From an uncultured Bacteroidota bacterium (GTDB taxonomy: Bacteria > Bacteroidota > Bacteroidia > Flavobacteriales > Flavobacteriaceae), in NCBI GenBank assembly GCA_902544085.1, contig CACCAP010000001.1, positions 62,001-126,000 of the forward strand: a DNA stretch of 64,000 nt, in the 5' to 3' direction. Of this stretch, positions 19,338 through 28,589 are shown in pieces. The position numbers and the translations under genes are program-made. Below the pieces are notes generated by a model. It worked only from the letters and a program-made list of their open reading frames with translations, was not told the origin of the DNA and searched no databases. Numbering within the stretch: the first letter of the stretch is position 1; every line of letters starts with the position of its first letter.

Positions 19338-20310
19338 AACTAGACTTCGACGATTGAGATATAATAATAAAGTTAGAAACCTTGTAGAAAACGTTTCTCT
19401 TTCTATAAGTGACTTAATATATCCAATTTTTGTTTGTGAGGGAAATAATACAAAAAATGAAATTAAATCGCTTCCAGGACAATATCAATTATCGATCGAT
19501 AATGTTTTGGTTCTTTGTGAAGATTTGAAAAAATCAGGAATTCAAAACATAATAATCTTTGGTATATCCTCCATAAAGGATGAAACCGGAGAAATTTCAT
19601 GCAATCAAAAAAGTATTGTTCCTATGGCTATTAAAGAAATTAAAAAAAGTTTTAATGATGAATTCTTAGTAATAGCTGATGTTTGCAACTGCAGCTATAC
19701 AACACACGGTCACTGCGGAACAATTGTTAATAATGAAGTTGATAATGATTTAACAATTGAAACACTTGCTAAGCAATCAATAGAATTGGCTAAAGCAGGT
19801 GTGGACATAATCGCACCCTCAGATATGATGGATGGTAGAGTACAACTCATACGAAAAAAACTTGACACAAATGGATTTGTTGATTTACCAATATTTCCTT
19901 ATTCAGTCAAATACGCATCATCTTTTTACGGTCCATTTAGGGAAGCAGTAGATAGTTCACCTAAAAAAGGTAATAGAAAAAGCTATCAAATGAATTTCAA
20001 AAATTCCAATGAATTTATGAGAGAAATAGAACAGGATTTGAACGAAGGTGCAGATGCTATCATCATTAAGCCAGCACTTTCATATTTAGATATTATTAGC
20101 AGAGCAAAAAATAAATTTAATGTTCCCATAATAGCATATAATGTCAGTGGTGAATACTCTATGGTAAAAGCTGGTAATGAAAAAAAATATATAGAAGAAG
20201 AGCATGTTATGATGGAGATCATGTATTCAATAAAAAGAGCTGGTGCTGATGCAATAATAACTTACCATGCATTAGAAATTGCAAACGCCTTAAAAAAAGA
20301 CCATGTTTGA
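19324..20310 (+). CDS. hemB: porphobilinogen synthase (delta-aminolevulinate dehydratase)
   Basis: This 328-residue enzyme condenses two 5-aminolevulinates. It contains RLRRLRYN at the N-terminus and the zinc-site segment [14 protein letters not shown] near residue 120, so the enzyme is of the zinc-cysteine class rather than the Mg-only class. [15 protein letters not shown] near 199 and [12 protein letters not shown] near 243 supply the two Schiff-base lysines. The 14-nt and 8-nt overlaps with hemD and hemL show a coupled operon. Confidence 0.97.
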   Translation: MKFPETRLRRLRYNNKVRNLVENVSLSISDLIYPIFVCEGNNTKNEIKSLPGQYQLSIDNVLVLCEDLKKSGIQNIIIFGISSIKDETGEISCNQKSIVPMAIKEIKKSFNDEFLVIADVCNCSYTTHGHCGTIVNNEVDNDLTIETLAKQSIELAKAGVDIIAPSDMMDGRVQLIRKKLDTNGFVDLPIFPYSVKYASSFYGPFREAVDSSPKKGNRKSYQMNFKNSNEFMREIEQDLNEGADAIIIKPALSYLDIISRAKNKFNVPIIAYNVSGEYSMVKAGNEKKYIEEEHVMMEIMYSIKRAGADAIITYHALEIANALKKDHV

Positions 20311-21592
20311 TAAAAGTATAAAAGCCTTTGAAAATGCTAATTTATTTATCCCTGGTGGAGTGAACTCCCCTGTTCGTGCCTTTAAGAGCGTTAATATGAA
20401 TCCTGTTTTTTTTAAAAGTGGTAAGGGTAGTAAAATGATTGACATTGATGGAAATGAATATATCGATTGTGTTTCATCATGGGGACCTCTGATTTTTGGT
20501 CATGCAAACGATGAGGTTGTTGAAGCGATCTCTGTTGCTAGTAAAAACGGTACCACTTATGGTGCATCAACTGAAATTGAAACCTTAGTTGCCAAAAAAA
20601 TTACTGAGATGGTTCCCTCGATTGAAAAAGTAAGAATGGTTAATTCAGGTACAGAAGCCACAATGAGTGCTATCAGGCTGGCACGAGGTTATACTAAAAA
20701 GGAAAAAATAATAAAATTTGCAGGAAATTACCACGGACACGGAGATAGTTTTTTAATTAAAGCAGGCTCAGGCGCAGTCACATTGGGCCTACCGGATAGC
20801 CCTGGAGTTACCAAAAATATTGCAAAAGATACTCTTATAGCAAATTTCAACAATCTAAGCTCCGTTGAACAACTGTTTAAAGAAAATAAAAGTGAGATAG
20901 CTGCAGTTATTGTTGAACCAATCGCTGGAAATATGGGGCTAGTCAAACCACGTGAGAACTTTTTAGACGGACTCAGAAAACTTTGTGACTCACACAATTC
21001 ATTACTCATTTTTGATGAGGTTATGACCGGATTTCGAGTAGCTAAAGGAGGTGCACAAGAAATTTATGGAGTTATTCCTGATCTGACAACATTAGGCAAA
21101 ATCATTGGTGGTGGATTACCTGTAGGAGCCTATGGAGGGAAACAAGAAATTATGGACATGCTAGCACCAAATGGACCTGTATACCAAGCAGGAACTTTAT
21201 CTGGAAATCCACTTGCAATGACAGCAGGACTTACTGTTTTAAATATGCTTAATCAAAATGTTTATGATAAGCTTGAAATTATATCCAAGAAAATTGAGGA
21301 TGGATGGAATAAAAATATTTTTGATACAAATACTAATGCTCACATTGCAAGGCAAGGTTCGATGCTTACACTATTTTTCTCAGATAAAAATGAAGTTATT
21401 AATTATGATGATGCTTTGAATTTAGATGTAGAGAAATATGCAATTTATTTTAAAAAAATGCTTGAAATGGGAGTTTATTTGCCGCCATCACAGTATGAAT
21501 GTTTATTCTTATCATCTGTTATTGATCAGGATGATATTGAAAAGCTAATTATTTCAAACAGGATTGCACTTGAAAATATTAAAGATGAATAA
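20303..21592 (+). CDS. hemL: glutamate-1-semialdehyde 2,1-aminomutase
   Basis: This 429-residue PLP enzyme turns glutamate-1-semialdehyde into 5-aminolevulinate. It has [14 protein letters not shown] at the N-terminus, [17 protein letters not shown] near residue 113, the aspartate strand [12 protein letters not shown] near 234, and [17 protein letters not shown] near 263, whose Lys binds PLP. HemA and HemL together define the C5 (plant/bacterial) route. It overlaps hemB by 8 nt and hemE by 8 nt. Confidence 0.97.
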   Translation: MFDKSIKAFENANLFIPGGVNSPVRAFKSVNMNPVFFKSGKGSKMIDIDGNEYIDCVSSWGPLIFGHANDEVVEAISVASKNGTTYGASTEIETLVAKKITEMVPSIEKVRMVNSGTEATMSAIRLARGYTKKEKIIKFAGNYHGHGDSFLIKAGSGAVTLGLPDSPGVTKNIAKDTLIANFNNLSSVEQLFKENKSEIAAVIVEPIAGNMGLVKPRENFLDGLRKLCDSHNSLLIFDEVMTGFRVAKGGAQEIYGVIPDLTTLGKIIGGGLPVGAYGGKQEIMDMLAPNGPVYQAGTLSGNPLAMTAGLTVLNMLNQNVYDKLEIISKKIEDGWNKNIFDTNTNAHIARQGSMLTLFFSDKNEVINYDDALNLDVEKYAIYFKKMLEMGVYLPPSQYECLFLSSVIDQDDIEKLIISNRIALENIKDE

Positions 21593-22604
21593 CATATTTC
21601 TAAACACTTTGAATGGTGAGGTAGAAAAAAGACCTCCAGTATGGTTCATGAGACAAGCAGGACGAATTTTACCTTCATACAGAAAGCTCAAAGAGAGTCA
21701 TAAATTTTATGATATGATGAAAAATGCTGAGATGACATCAAAAGTTACCCTGTTGCCAATCGAAGATCTTGATGTTGATGCTGCGATTCTTTTTTCTGAT
21801 ATTTTGGTTATTCCCGATGCATTAGGAATGGATTTAATTTTCACTGAAAATGGTCCAAAATTTGCTAATGCAATTGAAGATGGGGTAAAACCCAGACTTA
21901 ATTTCAAACCAGAAAAGTTGGAATACATATACAAAAACATCAATCAAACCATTAATGACAAGAAAAATACTCCATTAATTGGTTTTTGTGGAGGACCCTT
22001 AACAACATTTTTATTTATGTTTAGAGGAAATGAGCATCAAAAAAGTTTTAAAAATGCTATTAAATATTTTTATAAAAACAGAACAGAAAGCATTAAAATT
22101 ATTGAGCAAATCACAGAGGCATCAATTGAATACGTTGAAAATCAAGTAAAAAACGGAATACAATGTTTTCAACTTTTTGAAACATACTGTGGAAGTATTC
22201 CATATGATCTATACACAGAATTAATCCTTCCTTTCTCAAAAAAAATACTGAATAGTGCAAAAAAACTAAACTGCCCAACAATTTTCTTTCCCAAGGACTA
22301 TTCCCTTGGTTTGAAAAATATTAATGATAGCATATGCGACTTTGTTAGTGTCGACTGGCACATTTCTTTGCCAGAAGCTAGAAAATTAGTAGACAATAGA
22401 GTCGGTTTACAAGGGAATATGGACCCAAGAATATTTTATTATGAGTTTGATACAATTAAAAAATATCTTAATTCATTAAATGAGTTTGGTAGTAAAAATT
22501 CAAACTGGATTTTCAACCTTGGTCATGGTTTTTTACCTGATATTGATCACTTGAAAGTTAAAAAAACAGTTCAATGGATTAAAAAAAACAATTGGAATAG
22601 ATGA
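21585..22604 (+). CDS. hemE: uroporphyrinogen decarboxylase
   Basis: This 339-residue enzyme makes coproporphyrinogen III. It has the signature [18 protein letters not shown] near residue 13, [15 protein letters not shown] near 67 with a catalytic-type Asp, [13 protein letters not shown] near 130, and NLGHGFLPD near 309. I placed the start at ATG 21585. An earlier ATG at 21564 adds seven residues inside hemL. It overlaps hemN by 4 nt (ATGA). Confidence 0.96.
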   Translation: MNNIFLNTLNGEVEKRPPVWFMRQAGRILPSYRKLKESHKFYDMMKNAEMTSKVTLLPIEDLDVDAAILFSDILVIPDALGMDLIFTENGPKFANAIEDGVKPRLNFKPEKLEYIYKNINQTINDKKNTPLIGFCGGPLTTFLFMFRGNEHQKSFKNAIKYFYKNRTESIKIIEQITEASIEYVENQVKNGIQCFQLFETYCGSIPYDLYTELILPFSKKILNSAKKLNCPTIFFPKDYSLGLKNINDSICDFVSVDWHISLPEARKLVDNRVGLQGNMDPRIFYYEFDTIKKYLNSLNEFGSKNSNWIFNLGHGFLPDIDHLKVKKTVQWIKKNNWNR

Positions 22605-23977
22605 GAGTTGATGAGAACTTAATAAAAAAATATAGTAAAACAGGTCCAAGATATACATCTTATCCACCTGCAACTTTCTTTGATGATAGTTTTTCAAATA
22701 TTGATTTTGAGAAAAAAATTATTCAATCAAATGATGAAAATCCACAAAATATATCTGTTTACATTCATATCCCTTTTTGCCCTCAAATATGTCATTTTTG
22801 TGGCTGTACAACAGAGTCAGGGTTTACTAAACCTTTTTTGGAAAGGTATGTGGATGCTGTCATTAAGGAAATCAGTTACGTTTCAAAGTTAATTAACAAA
22901 AACAGGAAATTAACACAGATTCACTGGGGAGGAGGAACACCGAATGCAATATCATATAAATATATTGAAAGAATTACCAAAAAATTATTTGAGGTTTTTG
23001 ATTTTTCCAAAAACTATGAAATGGCAATTGAATGCAATCCCGCTCACTTGGAATTCAAACACATTGAGTTATTAAAGAAATTTGGTTTTAATAGAATATC
23101 TGTTGGTATTCAAGACTTTAGAGACGATGTTTTAGACGCAATCAATAGAAAACCCTCGAAACATCCAATTGATGATATTATTAAAAAAATTAAAGATGAA
23201 GGTTTCACAGGGACGAATATAGATTTAGTTTATGGATTGCCTTTGCAAACAGTAGATAGTTTCAAGAAAACAGTTGAAAAAGCAATTCAATTAGATACTG
23301 ATAGAATCGTAACTTTTTCCTATGCACATGTTCCATCTGTTCTGCCTAGGCAAAAAGTTTTAGAAAAAATTGGATTTCCAAGTTCAAAAGATAAAGCATT
23401 GATGTATGAAAATTCGTATGAAATGTTTACAAAATCTGGTTACATATCAATCGGTATGGATCATTTTTCTAAACCAGGTGATGAATTTGAAATTGCACTA
23501 AAAAACAAACAACTTCATCGAAACTTCCAAGGATATTGTACAAGAGAAACAACTGGTCAGGTCTATGCCTTCGGAGCATCTTCAATATCACAACTTGATT
23601 CTGCTTACAGTCAAAACTTTAAAAATGCTGCTAAATATATTGCTGAAATAGAAAAAAATAATTTAGCAGTTTACAGGGGATATTCAGTAAATAAAGAGCA
23701 AAAAATTGTCAGAGATGTCATAAATTCCATAATGTGTAATTATTATCTAGATATAGAGGAAATTGCTAGTATGAATAATTGTAATAGACAAGAAGTAATT
23801 CGAATTATTGATTTTGATTCTAAAAAGTTTGAAGACTTTATTTTTGATGGATTGCTTAAAATTGAAAAGTTTAAATTGAGTGTTTTTGAAAAAGGGAGGT
23901 TATTTACAAGAAATATCGCAATGAGATTTGACCCCCTGATAAATCAAAAAATAGGTACTTATTCAAATACAATATAA
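22601..23977 (+). CDS. hemN: oxygen-independent coproporphyrinogen III oxidase (radical SAM)
   Basis: This 458-residue radical-SAM enzyme decarboxylates coproporphyrinogen III to protoporphyrinogen IX without oxygen. It is a genuine HemN rather than the HemW look-alike: it has GPRYTSYPPATFF at the N-terminus and IHIPFCPQICHFCGC near residue 57, which gives the C-x3-C-x2-C-x-C cluster motif. WGGGTPNAI follows near 108, and the C-terminal HemN domain is present. No hemF is seen here. It joins hemH with no intergenic base. Confidence 0.95.
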   Translation: MRVDENLIKKYSKTGPRYTSYPPATFFDDSFSNIDFEKKIIQSNDENPQNISVYIHIPFCPQICHFCGCTTESGFTKPFLERYVDAVIKEISYVSKLINKNRKLTQIHWGGGTPNAISYKYIERITKKLFEVFDFSKNYEMAIECNPAHLEFKHIELLKKFGFNRISVGIQDFRDDVLDAINRKPSKHPIDDIIKKIKDEGFTGTNIDLVYGLPLQTVDSFKKTVEKAIQLDTDRIVTFSYAHVPSVLPRQKVLEKIGFPSSKDKALMYENSYEMFTKSGYISIGMDHFSKPGDEFEIALKNKQLHRNFQGYCTRETTGQVYAFGASSISQLDSAYSQNFKNAAKYIAEIEKNNLAVYRGYSVNKEQKIVRDVINSIMCNYYLDIEEIASMNNCNRQEVIRIIDFDSKKFEDFIFDGLLKIEKFKLSVFEKGRLFTRNIAMRFDPLINQKIGTYSNTI

Positions 23978-24982
23978 ATGAAAGGATTTTTAATGATTAA
24001 TCTTGGTTCGCCTGACAGCACCTCTGTAAAAGATGTCAAAAAATACTTAGATGAGTTTTTAATGGATGAAAGAGTGATTGGAAAAAGCTATTGGTTTAGG
24101 TGGTTTCTCGTCAAAGTTATAATACTAAATACCAGACCAAGAAAATCTGCAAAGGCATATAAAAAAATATGGTGGAAAGAAGGTTCGCCATTAATTGTTC
24201 TTTCAAGAAGACTGTTTAACAAGGTGTCTAATCTTGTTAACTTTCCAGTAGCTTTGGCGATGCGCTATGGTTCAATAAGCATCTATAATGGTTTGAAAGA
24301 ACTGAATGATAAAGGCGTAAAAAAAATAACAGTACTCCCACTCTACCCACATTATGCCATGTCATCATACGAAACCGTTGTTGAAAAAGTTAAAGAACAG
24401 TCAGAGTTGCATTTTCCACATTTAAAAATCAAAACGATTAGGCCCTTTTACAACGACAAAGACTACATAAACTTATTGTCTAACAAAATAAACGATACAA
24501 TTAAAAAAATTGATTACGACCATATTCTTTTTTCTTACCATGGAATTCCGGTAAGTCATTTAAAAATATCTGATCCAACAAAATCTCATTGTTACAAAGT
24601 CAAAGATTGTTGTAATAAAAAATCTGAAGCTCATGAATTCTGCTACAAACATCAGGTTCTTGAAACAACAAAAGAAGTAGTTAAAAAATTGAAAATTGAT
24701 CCAAAAAAGGTAAGCGATGCTTTTCAGTCTAGATTACCAAATGAGGCTTGGTTAAAGCCATACACAGATGATGAATTAGTTAGACTTGCTAAGTCCGGAG
24801 TAAAAAAACTTGTGATTGTGACACCAGCATTTGTAACAGACTGTCTAGAAACATTGGAGGAGATTGCTATGGAGGGAAAAGAAGAATTTATCGATGCGGG
24901 TGGAGAAAGTTATCATTATGTACCTTGTTTGAATGATGACGATTCGTGGGCAAAACTAATTTCCAACTGGGCTAAAAAATGA
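23978..24982 (+). CDS. hemH: ferrochelatase
   Basis: This 334-residue enzyme inserts Fe2+ into protoporphyrin IX. Motifs are LINLGSPDS at the N-terminus, LPLYPHYAMSSYETV near residue 119, LFSYHGIPVSHLK near 186 with the metal-binding His, and VVTPAFVTDCLETLEEI near 281 with the conserved Glu. Four Cys in an internal loop (205, 211, 212, 222; C-x5-C-C-x9-C) could bind a [2Fe-2S] cluster, as some bacterial ferrochelatases do. It overlaps hemJ by 4 nt. Confidence 0.96.
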   Translation: MKGFLMINLGSPDSTSVKDVKKYLDEFLMDERVIGKSYWFRWFLVKVIILNTRPRKSAKAYKKIWWKEGSPLIVLSRRLFNKVSNLVNFPVALAMRYGSISIYNGLKELNDKGVKKITVLPLYPHYAMSSYETVVEKVKEQSELHFPHLKIKTIRPFYNDKDYINLLSNKINDTIKKIDYDHILFSYHGIPVSHLKISDPTKSHCYKVKDCCNKKSEAHEFCYKHQVLETTKEVVKKLKIDPKKVSDAFQSRLPNEAWLKPYTDDELVRLAKSGVKKLVIVTPAFVTDCLETLEEIAMEGKEEFIDAGGESYHYVPCLNDDDSWAKLISNWAKK

Positions 24983-25512
24983 GTTATTTAGTTTTAAAAA
25001 CAATCCACTTAATAGCTGTTGTTTCCTGGTTTGCTGGACTTTTTTATATAGGAAGGATGTTTATATACTTTAAAGAAGCTGCGTTATATGAAGAGAAAAA
25101 AAAACAAATACTGCAAGATCAGTTTAAATTGATGACAAAAAGATGCATGTATATAATTACATGGCCATCTCTTGCAATAACAACCATTTTTGGATTTTAC
25201 ATGTTGCATGAAAACCAGATATTGATATATCTAGATTGGATGAAGGTCAAACTTGTCTTTGTAACCATTTTAATTGTATATACTGCTTATTGCCAAAAAA
25301 TCCTCAATAATATGATAATGCAAAATACCATATCAATTAGCGACTTTAAGCTAAGATTATTCAATGAATTTGCCACCCTATTATTAATTTCACTGATTTC
25401 TTTGGCTGTCTTAAAAACTAGCTTATCTTGGTTGAAGGCAATTTTTGTTTTTGTTACGATTGCAATTACTTTATTAATTCTTATTAGACTGTATAGAAAG
25501 TACAATAGTTAA
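24979..25512 (+). CDS. hemJ: HemJ-type protoporphyrinogen IX oxidase (CopD family membrane protein)
   Basis: This 177-residue integral membrane protein with four to five helices belongs to the HemJ/UPF0093 family, which oxidises protoporphyrinogen IX. It has the conserved N-terminal LKTIHLIAVVSWFAGLFYIGR (with His10), TKRCMYIITWPSL, and DWMKVKLVFV with the conserved Lys. No hemG or hemY is present in the window, so HemJ fills that step and completes the pathway. It ends convergently with the LysE gene, sharing 4 nt. Confidence 0.93.
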   Translation: MSYLVLKTIHLIAVVSWFAGLFYIGRMFIYFKEAALYEEKKKQILQDQFKLMTKRCMYIITWPSLAITTIFGFYMLHENQILIYLDWMKVKLVFVTILIVYTAYCQKILNNMIMQNTISISDFKLRLFNEFATLLLISLISLAVLKTSLSWLKAIFVFVTIAITLLILIRLYRKYNS

Positions 25513-26108
25513 AGTATTATCCATATCGAAATAAAAAGATAAAAAACAAACTTAATTAGTTTAACTTTTTTGCTTCCAACAAACTCTTGAATGTTTTTGT
25601 TGAATCTACTAGAAATATAAACAACAATTAAAAAAATTAGATTTGCAATAGTCCAAAAAATAATACCCAGAATAGCAAACTGAATTTGAATGCTTATGTT
25701 ATCATCAAAAATATAGTTTGGAAAAAAGGCAATAAAAAAAATAGTAACCTTAGGGTTTAACAAGTTCATCATCAACCCCGTTAAAAAATCATTTTGAAAT
25801 ATTCTTTTTTTTGTTTCTCGATTATTTTTAGAAAAGTATAATTCAATTGCTAAAAAGAGAAAATAAGAGGAACCAAAAATCTTTATAAAAAAAAATACAG
25901 ATGGGCTTGATTCAATTATTGCAGAAATACCAAAAACTAAAAGAAGTGTATGAAATAAAAGACCACTAGTTAGACCGAGAACAGTTTTTACCCCTGCCCT
26001 AATACCATCAGAACCACTTTTAATGAATACATATATAATATCCGGACCTGGGCTTACAGTCAAAATAATTGATGAAAATAAAAAAACTAAAAGGGTGTCT
26101 ATTTGCAT
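25509..26108 (-). CDS. LysE/RhtB-family amino-acid exporter
   Basis: This 199-residue protein has about six membrane helices and the family signature SPGPDIIYVFIKSGSDGIRAG near residue 19. A second conserved segment, FLTGLMMNLLNPKVTIFF, follows near 104. LysE/RhtB proteins export amino acids or derivatives. The substrate is not predictable here. It stands alone, convergent with hemJ and divergent from the DUF3050 gene. Confidence 0.9.
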   Translation of the reverse strand: MQIDTLLVFLFSSIILTVSPGPDIIYVFIKSGSDGIRAGVKTVLGLTSGLLFHTLLLVFGISAIIESSPSVFFFIKIFGSSYFLFLAIELYFSKNNRETKKRIFQNDFLTGLMMNLLNPKVTIFFIAFFPNYIFDDNISIQIQFAILGIIFWTIANLIFLIVVYISSRFNKNIQEFVGSKKVKLIKFVFYLFISIWIIL

Positions 26109-26163
26109 AATTTTTGATTCAATCTAAGAATAATTTATTTTATTTTGCACCTATTATTTAAAT

Positions 26164-26934
26164 ATGAGTAACATTGATACACTTTTAAAAAAAATTTCTA
26201 GAACTAGAGAAGATTTACTAAATCATAAAATATACCTAAAGTTAAATTCTGAAGAGGCCATAGCAAAATTTATGGAAACACATGTCTTTGCAGTTTGGGA
26301 TTTTATGTCACTTGTCAAGTCACTTCAAAAAGAATTGACATGTGTAAAAACACCATGGACACCAACCAAAGACAAAATATCCAGGAGATTAATTAATGAA
26401 ATTGTTCTTGGAGAGGAAAGTGATATTGATCAAAACAACAACCCAATAAGTCATTTTGAATTATACTTGGATGCGATGAATAGAATTGGGGCAGAAACAA
26501 ACTCCATTGGTGTTTTTATAAATAATCTTGTGGAACTAGGAGATATTGATCAGGCTATGGAGAAGTCTTCAATCCCCTCTGCTGCTAAAGATTTTATGAA
26601 ATTTACATTTGATGTCATTAATAATAAAGAAGTACATGTAATTGCTAGCGTGTTTACTTTTGGAAGAGAGGATTTAATACCAGACATGTTCATTAATATT
26701 GTAAAGACGTTAAATGAAAAAGAGGAAAGTAAATCTGATGATCTTCTTTATTATCTCGAGAGACACATCGAGATGGATGGTGATGAACATGGACCGATGG
26801 CTTTGAAAATGATAAGTGAGCTATGTGGTAATGATAGCGGGAAATGGGATGAAGCTGCCAAATATTCAAAAATTGCACTAGAAAAAAGAATAAAGCTATG
26901 GGATTCAATTTTGAATGAAATATCAATGAATTAA
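26164..26934 (+). CDS. DUF3050 family protein, possible heme-oxygenase-like fold metalloprotein
   Basis: This 256-residue, mostly helical cytoplasmic protein has normal length for DUF3050. Possible metal ligands sit in helices: FMETHVFAVWD near residues 36-46, SHFELYLDAM near 98, EVHVIASVF near 158, and LERHIEMDGDEHG near 198-210. The spacing recalls heme-oxygenase-like diiron proteins, in which Glu and His residues from three helices bind two irons. That is an inference, and no function is established from sequence. A TTATTTTG box (7 of 8 to TAnnTTTG) lies 16 nt upstream of the ATG. Confidence 0.8.
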   Translation: MSNIDTLLKKISRTREDLLNHKIYLKLNSEEAIAKFMETHVFAVWDFMSLVKSLQKELTCVKTPWTPTKDKISRRLINEIVLGEESDIDQNNNPISHFELYLDAMNRIGAETNSIGVFINNLVELGDIDQAMEKSSIPSAAKDFMKFTFDVINNKEVHVIASVFTFGREDLIPDMFINIVKTLNEKEESKSDDLLYYLERHIEMDGDEHGPMALKMISELCGNDSGKWDEAAKYSKIALEKRIKLWDSILNEISMN

Positions 26935-26982
26935 CACCCACAAGCTATCATATCCTAAAATTAATTTATATTTAAAATAATT

Positions 26983-28269
26983 ATGAAAAATATTTACCCA
27001 GGCATTTGCTTATTTTTTTGTTTTGTTCTTGGTGCTCAATTACCCGGTGCCGAAAAATTTGCCAAGTTAATAACAGCTGAAACCCTAAAGGAACACCTTT
27101 ACATATATGCCTCAGATGAGTTTGAGGGAAGAGAGACAGGAAGTGAAGGCCAAAAGAAAGCAGTAAACTATTTAAGAGATTTTTATATAAAACACAAAAT
27201 TAATCCCGGTGATTTAGATAAAGATTACTTCCAACCCATGACTTTACAAATTAAAAGAGGAAATATGGGTAGCGTAGAAACTGAAAATGTTGTTGGAATT
27301 GTTAGGGGCTCTGAATTACCTGACGAATATCTTGTTATTACAGCTCATTTAGACCATGTGGGATATGGAAGAAATGGAGGTTCAAGAGGTGATATTACCG
27401 ATCAAATTCACAACGGTGCGGACGATGACGGGTCTGGCTCAGTGGCATTGCTTGAAATAGCAAAAGCTTTTAAAAAGGCAGAAAAGAGAGGAAAGAGCCC
27501 TAAAAGATCTGTAGTTTTTCTACATGTTACAGGTGAAGAAAAAGGACTACTAGGCTCTAAATATTATTCTGAAAACCCAATATACCCACTCGAAAATACT
27601 GTAGCCAGTTTAAATATTGATATGATCGGAAGAATTGATCCTACAAGAAAAAGTGAGAACAGGAACTATGTTTACATTATTGGATCAGATCACGATAGTC
27701 AAGACTTGCATAATTTATCTGAAAAAACAAATGCTGAGACTATGAATATAGAATTGGACTACAGATTTAATGATAAAGATGATCCAAATAGATTTTACTA
27801 CAGGAGCGATCATTATAATTTTGCTAAAAATGGTATTCCTATAATTTTTTATTTTTCAGGTACACATGAAGATTATCACATGCCAACCGATGATCCAGAA
27901 AAAATAGAATATGATTTACTGGAGAACAGAACCAGATTGATATTTCACACGGCGTGGAATATTGCAAATAGGGACGAAAGAATAGTTATTGATCCGAAAG
28001 AAAAGGAATTTGAAATTGAAGTTGATAAATTAGATAATTACTCAGGGACTTATGGTATCGAAAATTTTCCTCTTGAACTAGTTGTTTATACAAAAAACAA
28101 TAAACTTTATATGGATGTTATGGGTCAGGAGTCATTTGAACTGAAAGCAGTTGGTGTAGACACCTTTAAACTTGAAGAAGCTGGAGTCGAATTGAAATTT
28201 AACACCAATGAAAAAAGTGTAAACTTCAAACAAGGTGTTTTTCAAAGGGTTTTAAAAAAGTTAAAATAA
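26983..28269 (+). CDS. M28-family zinc aminopeptidase, secreted
   Basis: This 428-residue protein has a signal peptide ending near LGAQ. The M28 core has VITAHLDHVGYG near residue 121, HNGADDDGSGSVALLEIA near 142 (bridging Asp), TGEEKGLLGS near 186 (catalytic Glu pair), LNIDMIGRID near 208, and RSDHYNFAKNGIP near 275 (zinc His). The chain continues with an extra C-terminal beta region (about 340-428). It should trim N-terminal residues from peptides in the periplasm or outside. It is a single gene, convergent with the CPXCG gene. Confidence 0.93.
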   Translation: MKNIYPGICLFFCFVLGAQLPGAEKFAKLITAETLKEHLYIYASDEFEGRETGSEGQKKAVNYLRDFYIKHKINPGDLDKDYFQPMTLQIKRGNMGSVETENVVGIVRGSELPDEYLVITAHLDHVGYGRNGGSRGDITDQIHNGADDDGSGSVALLEIAKAFKKAEKRGKSPKRSVVFLHVTGEEKGLLGSKYYSENPIYPLENTVASLNIDMIGRIDPTRKSENRNYVYIIGSDHDSQDLHNLSEKTNAETMNIELDYRFNDKDDPNRFYYRSDHYNFAKNGIPIIFYFSGTHEDYHMPTDDPEKIEYDLLENRTRLIFHTAWNIANRDERIVIDPKEKEFEIEVDKLDNYSGTYGIENFPLELVVYTKNNKLYMDVMGQESFELKAVGVDTFKLEEAGVELKFNTNEKSVNFKQGVFQRVLKKLK

Positions 28270-28273
28270 GTAA

Positions 28274-28456
28274 TTATTGCTCTAAAGAGTTCGGTATAAT
28301 CTCAACCAACTCGTTCTCACTTATATTTATGTGAAATTCTATTGGATTGCAACAAACTTCACAATCTTCGATATAAGTTTGCGATAATGAAGATGGATCG
28401 ACCATTTTCATTTGGTTTTCCCAACAATATGGACAAGTAAAATAAGATTCTAACAT
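28274..28456 (-). CDS. CPXCG-motif small cysteine-rich protein
   Basis: This 60-residue protein has two Cys pairs, TCPYCWENQ near residue 7 and DCEVCCNP near 32, the CPXCG zinc-ribbon family pattern. No function is known. It starts only 12 nt after the 3' end of tRNA-His on the same strand and probably shares its transcript. It ends 4 nt from the M28 peptidase stop codon on the other strand. Confidence 0.8.
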   Translation of the reverse strand: MLESYFTCPYCWENQMKMVDPSSLSQTYIEDCEVCCNPIEFHINISENELVEIIPNSLEQ

Positions 28457-28468
28457 CTAGGAAATTTG

Positions 28469-28543
28469 GGTGGAAGACCGGGCTCGAACCGGCGACCTCC
28501 TGAACCACAATCAGGCGCTCTAACCAACTGAGCTACAACCACC
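28469..28543 (-). tRNA. tRNA-His (GTG)
   Basis: This is a full cloverleaf on the minus strand. The anticodon stem-loop CCTGA-TTGTGGT-TCAGG gives anticodon GTG, and the D-arm AGCTCAGTTGGTTAGAGC and T-loop TTCGAGC are normal. An extra encoded G at the 5' end faces C73, the His-specific identity element. CCA is not encoded. Positions 5-68 and 6-67 are U-U oppositions in the acceptor stem, which is odd. Confidence 0.92.
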
Positions 28544-28557
28544 ATAAATTTGGTTTT

Positions 28558-28565
28558 CAAATATA
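28558..28565 (-). promoter_or_regulatory. predicted -7 promoter box for tRNA-His
   Basis: The minus strand reads TATATTTG, an exact TAnnTTTG, ending 14 nt before the tRNA 5' end. The unit would contain tRNA-His and the CPXCG gene. Confidence 0.55.
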
Positions 28566-28589
28566 GATATATATGGAAAAAGAAAAAAA

